Shown in pieces: positions 45,955 through 58,525 of a stretch of 64,000 bases of DNA. The translations under genes and the position numbers were made by a program. The DNA comes from Amphiura filiformis. Lineage: Eukaryota; Echinodermata; Ophiuroidea; Amphilepidida; Amphiuridae. Where the stretch lies: contig NW_027305504.1 in assembly GCF_039555335.1 (NCBI RefSeq), forward strand, positions 124,001 through 188,000. The letters are read 5' to 3'. How positions within the stretch are numbered: the stretch's first letter is position 1; each line of letters begins with the position of its first letter. The notes under the pieces were generated by a model. That model searched no databases. It was not told where the DNA came from and was given only the letters and a program-made list of their open reading frames with translations.

Positions 45955-46822
45955 CAATCGCGGCTATACGTGCGTAGCTGGAAGTTAATTAAAATTGCTT
46001 GACACTATCGATGACCTCATCGCAAAATACAAATTCAATGCATGTATGATGGCATAAACATGATAAAGGTGCTGAGCAATGATTCTGTGTGGGGAAGTTC
46101 AAAATGGCCTGCCAGAAAATGCTCACCCCACCCACGGCATGCCAAAAAAGAGCCCTAAGAGCATTTTTATTTAAAATTATTGGCCCTGAATATGCGCCAA
46201 AATCCCCCATCCCTCTAACCATGCTAACAAAACTCTTGCAGCCTAGAGATTCATTTTGAAGAGATCTATTCATTTCAAAGAGTGTTTTGTCCCCATCTGA
46301 AGTTGACAAGTTTAAATGAGTAGATCGTTTTAAGAGTGTATACCGCAATTCGCAATTGTGGGGACATTGTGTTTTTCATTGAACTTGCAGGGACCAGAAT
46401 GAATTGAGGGGACATCGAGCCTTCCACTTCAACGATCCCATTTAAATGTGTATAGGCCTAAATAACACTAGCCTCCTCTTTTTGATTTAGGCGTATGGCA
46501 CACACGCCGGAGGGAAGTCGTTCCACTATTTCCGCTTCAAACATAGACATAGTTGGGACATTGACAGAATGCCATTAGGCCTATAACTCACAATTACGGC
46601 ATTGTCGGATATACTCTGAAACTATTCGCCTGTTTGTGTCTTTTATTAGGCGACGAAAAAAAGAAAATACTTGAAAGGTCCGTCCGCCCGTAGAGCAAGG
46701 TTTTTTTTCCGTCGCTTATACCGTAATATTAAACTTTTATTACAGACTGTATAAAGGACACGTGCTGAAACTTGGAAGTACGGTACAGGCCTACTCTCTG
46801 AAAACTAACACGGCGCACCGAG
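45955..46822. other. Spacer and probable promoter region of the TSTD1-like gene
   Basis: It has no coding gene. A lone gttttaagagtgtata at about 46328 is a mariner-MITE end. The last 150 bp before 46823 are less AT-rich (cgtccgcccg, cggcgcaccg), as expected near a transcription start, but no TATA box is evident. Confidence 0.35.
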
Positions 46823-49800
46823 ATGGCGGGTGAGATATTGTATTGAAGTGACTTAGCATATTAAATGTAACTTTTAACTTTTAAAAAACACATATATCTA
46901 CAACCGACATTTTCAAAACAGTAACTTATAAAGAAAAATAATTTCTACACGCAATTGGCTATATGCCTACTCTGCTATCTTTTCAACAATCATAATGACA
47001 AGAAGAAAGGGCACAATAAATTTCAAATCAAACTCAAACAGAAAGTCAATTCACGCGGATGCTTACAACTTTTATACGTGAGTGCCCCCCACCCCCATGC
47101 TATAACTGGGACAAATCTCAGCAATAAATGCGCGAGAAAATGTGCGATTCATAAAGTTCAAATAATGATATTATTTGGTCAAAATCTAAGCATGTGTGTC
47201 GCATTGAGGGAATGATTGCAATACAATTATTACATGGACCATGGTTACCATTACTGGTTCTACTCAGTTCAGATTATCCGCTCCTTTTTCAAAAATGTTT
47301 TAGCTAACATAAGTCACACTTTTCTGGCATTACTGTAGTAGTTAGGCCGTATAAAATTAATGTTTTGGTTCTCGTCCAGAGGATTTTCATGAATTGATGA
47401 GGGAGGGAGGTGGTTTTTTTTTTTTTTTTTTTTTTTCAATGTAAAATTAGCATTGTCAGTAGTTTTCGGTCTTCTGAGTGCTCGAGGAAACGATGAGGCC
47501 CTTTTTTTTTTCAAATGTGAGATTCTGAGGATAAACCCCTAGAGTACCACAAAAAGACTTGGAAGTGATGCTTGTTCTCTAATAAACTTATTTATATGTA
47601 TGAAGATTTCATAAATCATTCCCAAGCCTAAAAAAATTGAAAAATCTAAAAAAAAAAAAAAAAAAAAAATCTAACAAATCCCAGAAATTGAGGAGGGAGG
47701 GGACGAGAACCAAAATATTAATTTTACACGGCCTTATTATAAGTGTACACCAGGAAGAATTTTATATGGGTAGTCTAAATATTAATGTGAATTGCATTGT
47801 GGTCGTGTGTTTTGAGCTCGCCACCAAAAAAAGGTGGCGACGTTACATTTTGCCAAAGTCGACTCAAAACAAATGATGATATCTCTGTCAAGCAAGAAGT
47901 TATTGTCATGATTGTGGTATCATTTTATTGCTAAATAAAATGCACTTTCAACCCTGTAAAAAGAAATACTTGAACTTTTTTAATACTAACACTGTGCATC
48001 ATAGACTTCAGAAGGGGCAGGGTGGCGGTGGTGGGGGATGTGGTGGTGGGGATGTGGTACACACAAACTCTATGGGATTGGTATTTTAGTGCGTAATCTG
48101 CTTCTGTAAAGGCTGTAAATTGGAGTTGGACTCTATTTACCATCTAAAAGACTCTCGGCCTTACAGCTAAACAATTCTGCTAATTGTTTTTAATCATTTA
48201 TGATTGGTTTAGTCTAGAAAATACAAACTTTTCCATACAAAACTACCCGTTGTCATATTAAACACTGTAGTAAGTAATGCAGATGTCTTCAAAATCTAAA
48301 AGTTACTGTAAAATTTTAATCACTTATCCTATCATAGTCAAAGTATAGATTTTCTGAAGGGAAATTTGACGAGGAATCTAAATATGGACATATTGTTTTT
48401 ATATGGGTAAGGGGGAAAATGTTTAGGTTCAAAATATGTTGAATTGTAAAAAAATCTAACATACTTTGGGACACCCTATATTCCGAGATTACCAAACAGC
48501 TGTGATTTCGGTTTCTTCCAAAGTCAGTTGGCTCTCCATATCCTCTAACCAAATGAATGTTGTTTACTTCCAGTTTATTACTTTAAGTTGGTAATAAGCA
48601 ATGCATTGAGTGACCCATTTTTTATCAAAATCGTTTTTATTCCACCCTGTATAACTTGCAGGTCACCCTGTATAATGAGTTGAAATGTATATATTTGAAT
48701 TGCTTATGCCTTCAGCTTTCCAAAAATGTATACTTTTGCTAGTTTAGGGTTGATGATTGTCGAGATAATCTAATTAGAAACCCGGTTGGTGTAAAAATTC
48801 ATAATATGTGTCATGTAACGCTAAGGGTGGCGAGTTCAGGACACATGGCCTTGTGTCGTTCTGGGTACATTAATACTAGACATGGGGATGGGGACAACCC
48901 CACAAAAATGCCTTCTACTAGTCTTATTACAAGACTGCCCTACCCCAACCCTAAACCCTAACCCTAAACTCTGTAAACGAGGACTGGACTCAAGTCTAGC
49001 AAGTTGCACCCTATTCGGTAATTGTACCGAAATTTGCCTTTCTCTCAACTGACAATTTCAAACCATCCCCCGCCCCACGAAATTGATTAAAGACCATAAT
49101 TATTTTCTTTTTCTGTTCAAGAGTCCCATTTTCTTTGGACTATTTTTAATAATTACTCCCTTCTTTTTTTCCTGTACCAAACCTTTTAATTTAGATGCTG
49201 TGTTGGAGGATGAAAATAATGTCTATTATCCTGGCCTTGTAAAGAGGATTGAATCTGGAGACATACAACTTATTGACGTCAGAGGAAAAGAAGAAGCGCT
49301 AGGACAAGGTCTAATTCCTAAATCTTTCAATTTACCATGTAAGTTATCAACGTGTTTTTAATATTTTAACTCAAACCGAACCAGGTCTCACTAATATCTC
49401 ACTATTAAAACCACTGCTCGTGCATGCAATGCACGTGATGCGAATTCATAATGATTAGGTCTAAATGAAACACATAAAAATGCTTACAAGTGTAATTGCC
49501 TTAAGGGGTGTGTAAAAGGCAATCTAAAAGTACTGGTACATGGGGAGGGGAAGGCGGGACCTATAACCACATCACAGTGCCAGGTAATGACTAGGCCACC
49601 GTGTGTGAATGTATATTTATTTTGGAAGGCATGTTTGCTGGAAATTTGGACCTTTTTCTAAACTTGATATTTTTGGTGATATTTCAACAAAGCGACACGC
49701 CAAAGACAAATCTTTGGTCACATAACTTGTTATTGTTAATACAGCTCTTTTCAGCATAGCTATGTTACCATTCATTTTGGTGATTTACTAAATAGGCCTC

Positions 49801-52800
49801 TATGTAGTTGGATTAGTGGTTTTGTGGCGTGCTTCACAACCGGGAGGTCCCCAATTCGATCCCAACGCTGCCTCGATTTTGTTTTGTTTTTTCAAAATTG
49901 GGGAAAATACTGCTAAGTTTATTTGGTGCATGATCTGAGTTTAGTGTTTTTAGTACAATTTCACGAGAAAATAAGATTTGTGGTTAAATAGAAACAATCA
50001 AATCATAAATTTATACCAGTCATGCCCTGTCTGATTTTTCTTGAATTTGAAATTATTGAGGCATGTAGTAATGTCAATGTGTCGTGAGATTTCTCAAATC
50101 TATTCAACATGCCCGGTCATCTGAGAATATTAAACTACATGGTTGATCAACTTATACTTGGCACATATTGTTCAATCTTCTTTAGTTTGATCTTTTCCCT
50201 CCGACATTAACGTTATTAAGGCAGATGTGCACTCTCAGCCATGCATGTAGTAAAAGTGCCACATTGTACGGCCGCCTGTATTAGAAATATTATCAAATAT
50301 AGTTGCTCGAATTCCAAATGTTTTTGTGGAGGTATCTGCTTTCTCGACTCTTTTGTCAAAACAAAAACACACTAATTTAGAGGCATATAGGCCTATATGC
50401 TTCGCGCCTGTTATATGCAATTCTTCGGCATTAGATCACTTTCATATTATTTAGTTTTTTGCAAAATCTACTACAGTAGGCTATATGTTTATGCAGGGAA
50501 GTGCCGGTTTATGTTAGTTCAAAAATTGCAAATAGTGAAGGACTGAAGGTTATGTAGACCTACGTGTAGAAGAAAAGGTACGAACAATTATCATAAATAT
50601 ATAGGCCTACCCTGTATGTCCCAGAGATGTCAACAAGTCATTTTTTGCAAGTCAAGTCCAAGTCACAAGTCCTTTTGTCCAAGTCCCAAGTAAGTCAAGT
50701 CATTTTGAAAAAGTTGCAAGTCAAGTCAAGTCACAAGTCATCAAATCACAAGTCAAGTCGCAAGTAAGTCACAACTTGTCACAAGTCACTACAAGTCTAT
50801 TCACCAGTTTTGTGTATGCTGGGACAGGACTCCATTGTAAGTTTTCAACGCAACATACTTTTACTTCCCACGCCGAGCCTGTGTCGCTGATTGAGGGCAC
50901 TAGTTAAATACATTTATTTATTTCAAGTTCAGGTTATGCCGGACACGAGGCCCGCCAGCGGATAATTCATTAATGTTATTGTAGGCCTATTAATATTCAT
51001 AAATTCTATCCATAAATTTCAATTTACAGGAAAGTAACCTCAGACTTGCGTTGGTAACAAGTCAATTTTTTCAAGTCCAAGTCCAAGTCCAAGTCCAAGT
51101 CATTTTGTCTAAGTCACAAGTAAGTCAAGTCATTTTGCAAAAGTTGCAAGTCAAGTCACAAGTCCCAAAAATAGTGACTTGAGTCAGACTCAAGTCCAAG
51201 TCACACGACTCAAGTCTACATCTCTGGTATGTCCTGAACAAATGTGTCGAGGTTCACCCTATTCTTTGTAAAGACCGAAGTATCACCGTTACATGGATCA
51301 TCTTTAAACAAATTTTCATTATCTAAATCAATATATTATTGAAAAATAACACTTGATGTTTTGCAAAAGTTCATTCTGCATATCATAATACTTTGAAAAC
51401 TTGCTTGATTTATTGTTGTTAATGAGTTATGTACGTTTTACAAAAGTGTTGTTGTTTCAGCCCTCTTTACAACATAACTCAAGAACCACAGGATCTACTA
51501 AAGTATATCTGTGATATTTGAATTCTTCTACACACTCGCTATAAAATGATCAATGTAATTTTTGCCAAAGCTCACTATCATTCGCAAGATGCTGTGAACT
51601 ACCAAATTGCAACAGTTTAAAATAGTTGCTAACCTTAATATAAAAACATTTGAAGTGCCCGTGAAATACTCTTAATCCTTCCCATATATTTCTCCTTTCA
51701 GTTGGAGAGCTTAAAGATGCACTGAATTTATCCGACGACGAATTCAAGTCCAAATACGGTCAGTGTAAACCATCTAAGACAGATACAAACCTTGTGTTTC
51801 ACTGTGGAATTGGCAAACGAAGTATCAAGGCCCTGGCTGTAGCACGTGCAGAAGGGTATAGTCTGTAAGTAAAAACCTGAACAGCTAAATAATTTCTGAA
51901 TTGGACTATATGGTTCCACTCAAAGATACCTTATACTCTTCCCAGAATCCTTTGCAACATGATACATCACCTCATATCATTAAATACACAATTACATTAT
52001 ACACTGTACAATCTCCTTTTGTTTTCATTCAAGAATAGGCTGGCTAAGCACGTTAGCACGGGTCAATAGTCAAGCAATAAACATATTTTGCAAGTTCTGG
52101 ATGTGCTCTGTTCATGGAGCTACTTTTGTGACTATCAACCCATGTCGCAGTAGATAGCAAATCAGTACAGGATATTGGAATGGAAGACATGCATTGTGGG
52201 AAGTGTAAGTTATCTTCTCTGGGTTTCACTTGGATCAAAAATATGCTCATCTGTCAGGACACAGTTCTTTATCCTCTTATACAATCATACGATAGCATTT
52301 GAATGTGTTTGGTATAAAAATTCATACTCCAAAATGAGAGATCAAAGATTGTCATGGCAATGATGTGAAGTGTAAGTTACTTTGCCATTTGAAATGACAC
52401 ATGTGTGGCTGGGATTTCAATAACTACTTCATCAACACTAATATTAGCAGTAAATAGCTACTTCATCAACACTAATATCAGCAGTAGATAACTACTTCAT
52501 CAACACTAATATCAGCAGTAGATAGCTACTTCATCAACACTAATATCAGGAGTAGATAGCTACTTCATCAACACTAATATCAGCAGTAGATAGCTACTTC
52601 ATCAACACTAATATCAGCAGTAGATAGCTACTTCATCAACACTAATATCAGCAGTAGATAGCTACTTCATCAACACTAATATTAGCAGTAGATAGCTACT
52701 TCATCAACACTAATATCAGCAGTAGATAGCTACTTCATCAACACTAATATCAGCAGTAGATAGCTACTTCATCAACACTAATATTATCAGTAGATAGCTA

Positions 52801-53740
52801 CTTCATCAACACTAATATCAGCAGTAGATAGCTACTTCATCAACACTAATATCAGCAGTAGATAGCAATGTAATATGACCAACTCTGACAAGAAAAACTA
52901 GATAGCCATTTTATCAACACTAATATCAGCAGTAGATAGCTACTTCATCAACACTAATATCAGCAGTAGATAGCTACTTTATCAACACTAATATCAGCAG
53001 TAGATATCTACTTCATCAACACTAATATTAGCAGTAGATAGCAATGTAATATGACCAACTCTGACAAGAAAAACTAGATAGCCATTTTATCAACACTAAT
53101 ATCAGCAGTAGATAGCTACTTCATCAACACTAATATCAGCAGTAGATAGCTACTTTATCAACACTAATATCAGCAGTAGATAGCTACTTCATCAACACTA
53201 ATATCAGCAGTAGATAGCAATGTAATATGACCAACTCTGACAAGAAAAACTAGATAGCCATTTTATCAACACTGATATCAGCAGTAGATAGCTACTTCAT
53301 CAACACTAATATCAGCAGTAGATAGCTACTTCGTCAACACTAATATCAGTAGTAGATAGCAATGTAATATGACCAACTCTGACAAGAAAAACTAGATAGC
53401 CATTTTATCAACACTAATATCAGCAGTAGATAGCTACTTCATCAACACTAATATTAGCAGTAGATAGCAATGTAATATGACCAGCTCTGACAAGAAAAAC
53501 TCTACTTATTTTTCACTGTTTTTGTTAAAAGATCTGGAAGAATTTTGCAATGAAAAATCTGCTCTTTTTCCAAATATTTTTACGGCCCAGAGTTATATCA
53601 AAAATCATAAAAATGCACAAAATCTGCCATTATATCAAGAATGCCATCCCTGCTAATAACTTGTATTGTTTGTTATATTTTACAGTGCCAAGAACTTTCC
53701 AGGTGGATATAAGGAATGGGCTGAGGAAACTAAGAAGTAA
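46823..53740 (+). CDS. TSTD1: TSTD1-like thiosulfate sulfurtransferase (single rhodanese domain)
   Basis: Exons: 46823-46829 (predicted, ATGGCGG), 49195-49338, 51702-51864 and 53686-53740, giving 122 aa. The last three exons are firm: GT/AG junctions and continuous rhodanese sequence. Features are IQLIDVRGKEEA (first strand and DVR motif), IPKSFNLPFGELKDAL, DEFKSKYG, the active-site loop VFHCGIGKRS with Cys85, and the C-terminal NFPGGYKEWAEETKK. Length and motifs match human TSTD1 (115 aa) and insect HSP67B2-like proteins, which move sulfane sulfur from thiosulfate to glutathione. The 7-nt first exon is inferred. It supplies exactly the one base needed by the phase of exon 2, reads MA-D, and has purine at -3, G at +4 and a gtgaga donor. 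Another upstream exon remains possible. A minisatellite fills the last intron. Confidence 0.85.
47345..47733. mobile_element. PIF/Harbinger-like MITE, copy 2 (intron 1 of the TSTD1-like gene)
   Basis: Ends ggccgtataaaattaatg and, inverted, ggccgtgtaaaattaat, with TTA at 47342-47344 and 47734-47736. It contains A- and T-homopolymers. It is opposite in orientation to copy 1, 1.4 kb away. Confidence 0.75.
47740..49190. other. Intron 1 of the TSTD1-like gene, unassigned
   Basis: Two head-to-tail caccctgtataa motifs at 48641-48677 look like solo mariner ends. A ccctaaaccctaacccta stretch at about 48949-48968 resembles short telomere-like repeats. No other gene is seen. Confidence 0.4.
50622..51226. 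mobile_element. hAT-like MITE rich in caagtc repeats, exact 8-bp duplication
   Basis: gtatgtcc stands at 50614-50621 and 51227-51234. Ends cagagatgt and acatctctg are perfect inverted repeats. Sub-terminal regions on both sides are made of tens of caagtc/aagtcaa hexamers, nearly all in the same orientation, with a unique centre at about 50800-51045. It lies in intron 2 of the TSTD1-like gene. Confidence 0.85.
52412..53500. repeat. 34-bp minisatellite with higher-order units
   Basis: About 26 copies of a 34-bp unit (tacttcatcaacactaat followed by atcagcagtagatagc) lie in the last intron of the TSTD1-like gene. From about 52865 on, a 40-bp spacer starting aatgtaatatgacca recurs five times, separated by four, four, three and two units, giving longer periods of about 176, 177, 141 and 109 bp. 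Not a CRISPR: the spacers are identical, not unique. Confidence 0.95.
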
Positions 53741-53860
53741 TATCGCACCTAACACCTGACGCTTAACCGACCACGCTTAGTTTAGTCAACTACCTCTTAG
53801 TTTTAAGGGGGAATAGCTATTTTATATCCATAATTTTGAAAATCTACATGTATTTCAATA

Positions 53861-54078
53861 CCGTAAAACCCGTCTACAAGCATATATAGTGTTTTTTATA
53901 CAAGCTTAATTAATTCGAAGCAAGCGTTAATATACCAATACAATAGATCTGTCTTAAAATAATACTTGTTTGTATATGCTTGGATCCGTAATTTATTTGC
54001 TCAAACTCCATGATGGCGACTGGATTAATGTAGCTTTCATCAGAAGCACACTATATGCTTGTAGACGGGGTTTTACGG
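53861..54078. mobile_element. Small mariner-like MITE after the TSTD1-like gene
   Basis: 218 bp with TA at 53859-53860 and 54079-54080. Inverted ends of about 32 bp: ccgtaaaacccgtctacaag and, inverted, ccgtaaaaccccgtctacaa, both continuing into gcatata(t)agtg. No coding capacity. It begins 120 bp past the stop codon, so it may contribute to the 3'UTR. Confidence 0.8.
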
Positions 54079-54552
54079 TAGTTTTACAAGATAGGCTCTA
54101 AGGCCAAAAGAAAAAAGAAAGTCTGTCTCCGACAAATTTGGTAAAAAAGCTAAGCGTTATGCTTTTTAAATTTTTTATTATTTTTTTTTACAATGAAGCC
54201 ACAATATTTAAATGTACTTTTAGATATTCAAATACAGAAACATAGTAATACACATACACAATGAATAGTTTTGTTTATCTCTTTTATAGTCAGTCATTAG
54301 TGATCATGGCCAAATGTGTACAAAAAGACAACAACCAAACTGCAAAAACAGACAAAATTGGATGGCGATATGATACTGAAAATATTTTTTTAAATTGAAC
54401 ATACGGGCAAAAAAAATTACGGCCAACACATAGTGCCAAGCGCTAAATTGGAATTCACATAGCAATGTGTGCGGGTATCTGAGACAGACTTTTTTTTAAA
54501 GTGAACAAACTTACACTCAATTACACACAGTGATCATCTGTATTGTTATATA

Positions 54553-55041
54553 CAGTCCACAACTTTTAAAGTTCCCCCCTAATACTTTTTAAAATAAGTC
54601 GAAAAATATTTTGCAAAATATAAAAATGTAAAAAGATATGTATAGCCCTATTTGTTTTATTGTTTTACCCCTGTGGACCAATTTATAGCGTCACACATCA
54701 TTGTGTTCAGTCACAATGGCTAATTGTGTAAGAAAAGAGGCCATTTTAAAAGTTGCACCTGAGTCCAAAGCGGTCAGGTTTTCTTTAACAAACACATGAA
54801 TAGGCCTGGCCTACTGTATTGCTTGAGATTCCTATGGAATCAGATGCAAGCACTGTTTAAACGGTCTCTTTTTTTACATAATGAACCATTGTGAGTGAAC
54901 GCAATGACGTGTGACGCTATAATTTGGTCCATATGTGTAAAACAAATAAGGTTACTTATCTTTTTACATGTTTGCATTTCGTCAAATATTTTTTGATTTA
55001 TTTTAAAAAGTATTTAGGGGGAACTTATAAGTTGTGGCCCC
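54553..55041. mobile_element. Palindromic TA-flanked MITE
   Basis: TA at 54551-54552 and 55042-55043. Ends cagtccacaactt and, inverted, ggggccacaactt. The arms, with cacacatcattgtg / aatgacgtgtgacgctata, pair along most of 489 bp. A Tc1/mariner-type MITE is likely. Confidence 0.65.
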
Positions 55042-55571
55042 TATAGGATTAGCATTTGGATTAAGGTTAGGTTACTAACATTTAATAATATAATTATTTA
55101 GAGATGGTCATTCTGATGGATGATCATACATTGCTCCAACACCTTACCTGACAACTATCCTTGCTGCACAACAACGACTGCATATTTATATTTCCAACTA
55201 TAGTGGGCATTAAATTATATAAATGCAGGAAACTTATTAAATTAAATATAAGTAGGATATTAGAAAATATTTATGTATATTTGAATTAAAAAGCCCACGG
55301 CAAGAAATATATGGTTGTTGCTATTTTTATCATTGTTGGTGTCTTCTTGCAAACTAAGGCTGTGATTTTTGGGTAATTTTGTGCCCAGGTACCTTATAGC
55401 TGAGACAAATATAACTAAATAGATAGGAAGCAATGTACTTTTACCATTGTCCACTGTGAACCATTAAATTGTCACACTTTTTATTGTGCAATCACTAACA
55501 GAACATGCTCAGTACATGCACAAACATCTAATTCTTAATATGAAAAAAATCAAACTCATAGGTTACATTAA

Positions 55572-55707
55572 TTTGGTAGGAATTGATACACAAAATGAGT
55601 CAAAGTTCATTAAATTATGTCCAAATGTAATGTAAACTTCTTCTTTTTTCAGATTTTGACATAATTTTGTGAATTTTGGCTCATTTTGTGTAGCAATTCC
55701 TGCCAAA
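55572..55707. mobile_element. 136-bp TTAA MITE
   Basis: TTAA at 55568-55571 and 55708-55711. Ends tttggtaggaattg and, inverted, tttggcaggaattg. Arms include acacaaaatgag and its complement. It shares its right TTAA with the next element. Confidence 0.75.
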
Positions 55708-55711
55708 TTAA

Positions 55712-56806
55712 CGCGGCTGTGTACTCTAGCCATTGTTTCTTTCTCAAAATTGAGTTTTTATGATATGTTTGTACCTTGTTATGTTTTTTATAAATACAAG
55801 GAATGAAAAATCCAGATTTGTAAACTCCAACTGCAATATTTTAAGGATTTTATTTCACTATTCCACTCGTGTTTGAAATTGAAAAGGAAAGAAAATCTTT
55901 GTTGTACCAGCAAGGTACACGCCAAGCAACAACTCATCGCGTATGCGTGTCGCGCAATTTGTTAACGCACAAATACGCGACGCTTATCTGCATCTTGCGG
56001 CGCATCTTATGGAAACACCACGGAAGCACTGATTTCACAAAAACCTAGTGGTCAAATGGCTCCGTTTTAGCTGATAAAATGTGGGTTTTTTCAAGTTCTT
56101 TCCCCGATTTAAATATCAAGTTATGAATGGATTTCGCTCAAACTTCTCAAGGGGCTGTGGATTTACCCGATGTTCACGTAATATAAGTTACAAAAACGAA
56201 AACTGTCGCATTCTCCTGTGAGATTCGATGAAAGTGCAAAATGTGACCACTTTAAACTTCAACGGCCATTATTTCAATGTTCATTTTCTCGGTAAAATTA
56301 CGATTTAGGTACACGATAACTCAATAAATACAGCATCTATAGGTAAGCAAATATGATCATCGTAAAAAGCATGATCGACTCAAGAAACGGTTTTCTCATT
56401 TTTTTATATTTTGGTCTATTTCCGATTTTGGGCATCATTTTGTGCAAATAGGCATTTTTGAATTTTAAAAGTTCATTTTGATGCCTTATATGGTCAATAT
56501 CTCAAAAAATAAGGCCAATATCAAAAAATAAAAAAACGTTTTTGGAATGGAGCCTCAAGATTGAGCTAAAAACAAAATAAAATATTTTGGAAAGAGTGTT
56601 TTTTGTTATGATGTACCTAACAAATATTGCCAAAAACTCACTTTTTGTGATTTTCTTCAAAATTGTTGTTTTTACCCCAAATCTGTATTTATATTAAGAT
56701 TTATTGATGTCTTGCCTTCATAAAATGTATACTTTTATATGTTTTATGAATAATTACAAAGTTATTGCACTTTTACTACATGCATGTCTGAGAGTACACA
56801 GCCACC
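55712..56806. mobile_element. 1.1-kb TTAA element
   Basis: TTAA at 55708-55711 and 56807-56810. Ends cgcggctgtgtactct and, inverted, ggtggctgtgtactct. No transposase is recognised in the AT-rich interior. Confidence 0.7.
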
Positions 56807-57959
56807 TTAATGCAACCCGAGTTTTATTCTTTTTTCATATTAAGAATTGGATGTTTGTGCATGTACTGATTATGTTCTTTTCGTGATTGCACAATAGGAA
56901 GTATGACAATTTAATTAAAGAAATTGTTTGAGGTATTTGTATAATGTCATGCAAGACATGGTTCACAGTGAACAATGGTAAACGTGCATTGCTTCCTATC
57001 TTTTTAGTTATATTCATCTCAGCCCTATAGTGCATGTAATTTTACAGGTAGGTACCCACCCATGCAGCAGGGTACAAGTACCAACAAGGATTTGACCAAG
57101 CCAAGTCCAAGTGGAGTGCAAAATTTGCACTTATTTCTTTTTAAATGGTCCCCAAACAGTTGTGTATCTATGATATTTTTATTGACAATATACACAAAAT
57201 ATTTAATGTAAAAAGTTAAGCAACAGCTTTCTTTGACATGGACATCTGGCCTCTTGTAGTTGGATTTTGTGGCTACCACTAGGACCACAACTCACTATGG
57301 TGCCATTCAACTTAGCAGGCAATCTTTTTACGCAAACTGGGTCAAGGCAAGACTTGTGAATGTATTAAATTACTAGTATGTCCTTTTAAGGTATCCAGCT
57401 ACTGGTTTCTCTACCCAGACATCGCAATTTTCAAGTGGGACTTTATTTCCAAGGTATTACTCGCAGCCTTGGAAACATAATGTTAAAACAAGAAACATTA
57501 AAACAAACTTGCTACATTTTTTTTACTTATGTTGGTACAAATACACCCAATCAAACAAGTAAAGAAGAGAGGCAGAGTTCTGAAAAATATATACTGTACA
57601 TTTGAACAAACATTTAATTACTATTTAAAAAACTTTCTTGTTGGAAAATGTGATTAAAAAACACCCATTTTGCTAGTCTCCCATTAAAAAAATATCTACA
57701 TATTTTTGAAGATAAAATTTGCATAAAAGTGATGTTTTAAAAAAGGTTTATCAAACAACAACTCACACAATTACTTAATGCCCCCTCTGAAATAAAACAT
57801 GTTGTAAAAAACAATAGTGTGAACTCAGAATTTCTTTTCCCTTGACCCGAGACTATTACTTCATTACATGGTATCAGCCTTTTCTTCAGTCTATTCAGGG
57901 GCATACCCAGTGTGGGAGAAGTTTAAATTCTGGATCTGAAACTTAATCCCCACCGCAGT

Positions 57960-58525
57960 TCTATACTTCCCATTCCAGAAAACTACAGCACTTATTTTTT
58001 AGGATTAAAAAAATATTATCAAGGTCTGCCAAATGAAACTTATCTCAATCCTAATCATTTATTTAGTACTAACTGGAGATAAAAGAAAAAGTTCAATATT
58101 TTACTAATTTTTTGAAAAGAGCCAAAAACATGCATTTTTGGCATGTTTTCTGACAATCGAGTCACAAAAATCAAAGGCTTGGAACAAGAGTATTTGACAA
58201 AATTTTGCTCAAATTTCCCTTTTTATTGTTACTATAATTAAATGATTGGTTATAAAAATGAAACATGCCTTTTCCCAGAATTAGAATGCATAAACTGACA
58301 TTAGTCTTAGTACAAAGTCTTTGGGCTTGTTTATCACAGCATACGAAAAACACCTTAAAAACGCATGTTTATTTCCATAAATTGGCCAAATATTACAATT
58401 TTACTTTTATTTCCAGTTAGGACTAACTAAAGGATAAGGATTTAGCCATGTTTCATTGGGCAAAACAGGATATATTTTAATCCCAAAAAATTAGTGCTGT
58501 ATTTTTTATAGGGAGTAGAGCAGAT
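57960..58525. repeat. Palindromic element, ~560 bp
   Basis: The left arm, with acagcacttattttttagg, caatgaaac-like text and tactaactggagataaaag, is the inverted counterpart of 58390-58525 (taactggaaataaaag on that strand). No target duplication found. The stretch 57040-57959 holds nothing I can assign. Confidence 0.55.

Larger units (their letters stand above)
55380..57035. repeat. Outer inverted repeat enclosing two TTAA elements
   Basis: 55380-55550 and 56825-57035 are inverted copies, sharing cacaaacatctaattcttaa, gattgcacaata and aatggtaaacgtgc/gcaatgtacttttacca. Between them lie the TTAA elements 55572-55707 and 55712-56806. The outer ends were not pinned to a target duplication. Confidence 0.65.

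Noticed and set aside
49806-49875. tRNA-like sequence (ggattagtggttttgtgg ... aattcgatccc)
   Set aside because: The anticodon arm does not fold with a 7-nt loop and the acceptor does not pair. At most a decayed SINE head.
52412-53500. CRISPR-like repeat-spacer array
   Set aside because: Spacers are identical, units are abutting 34-mers, and it lies in a eukaryotic intron: a minisatellite.
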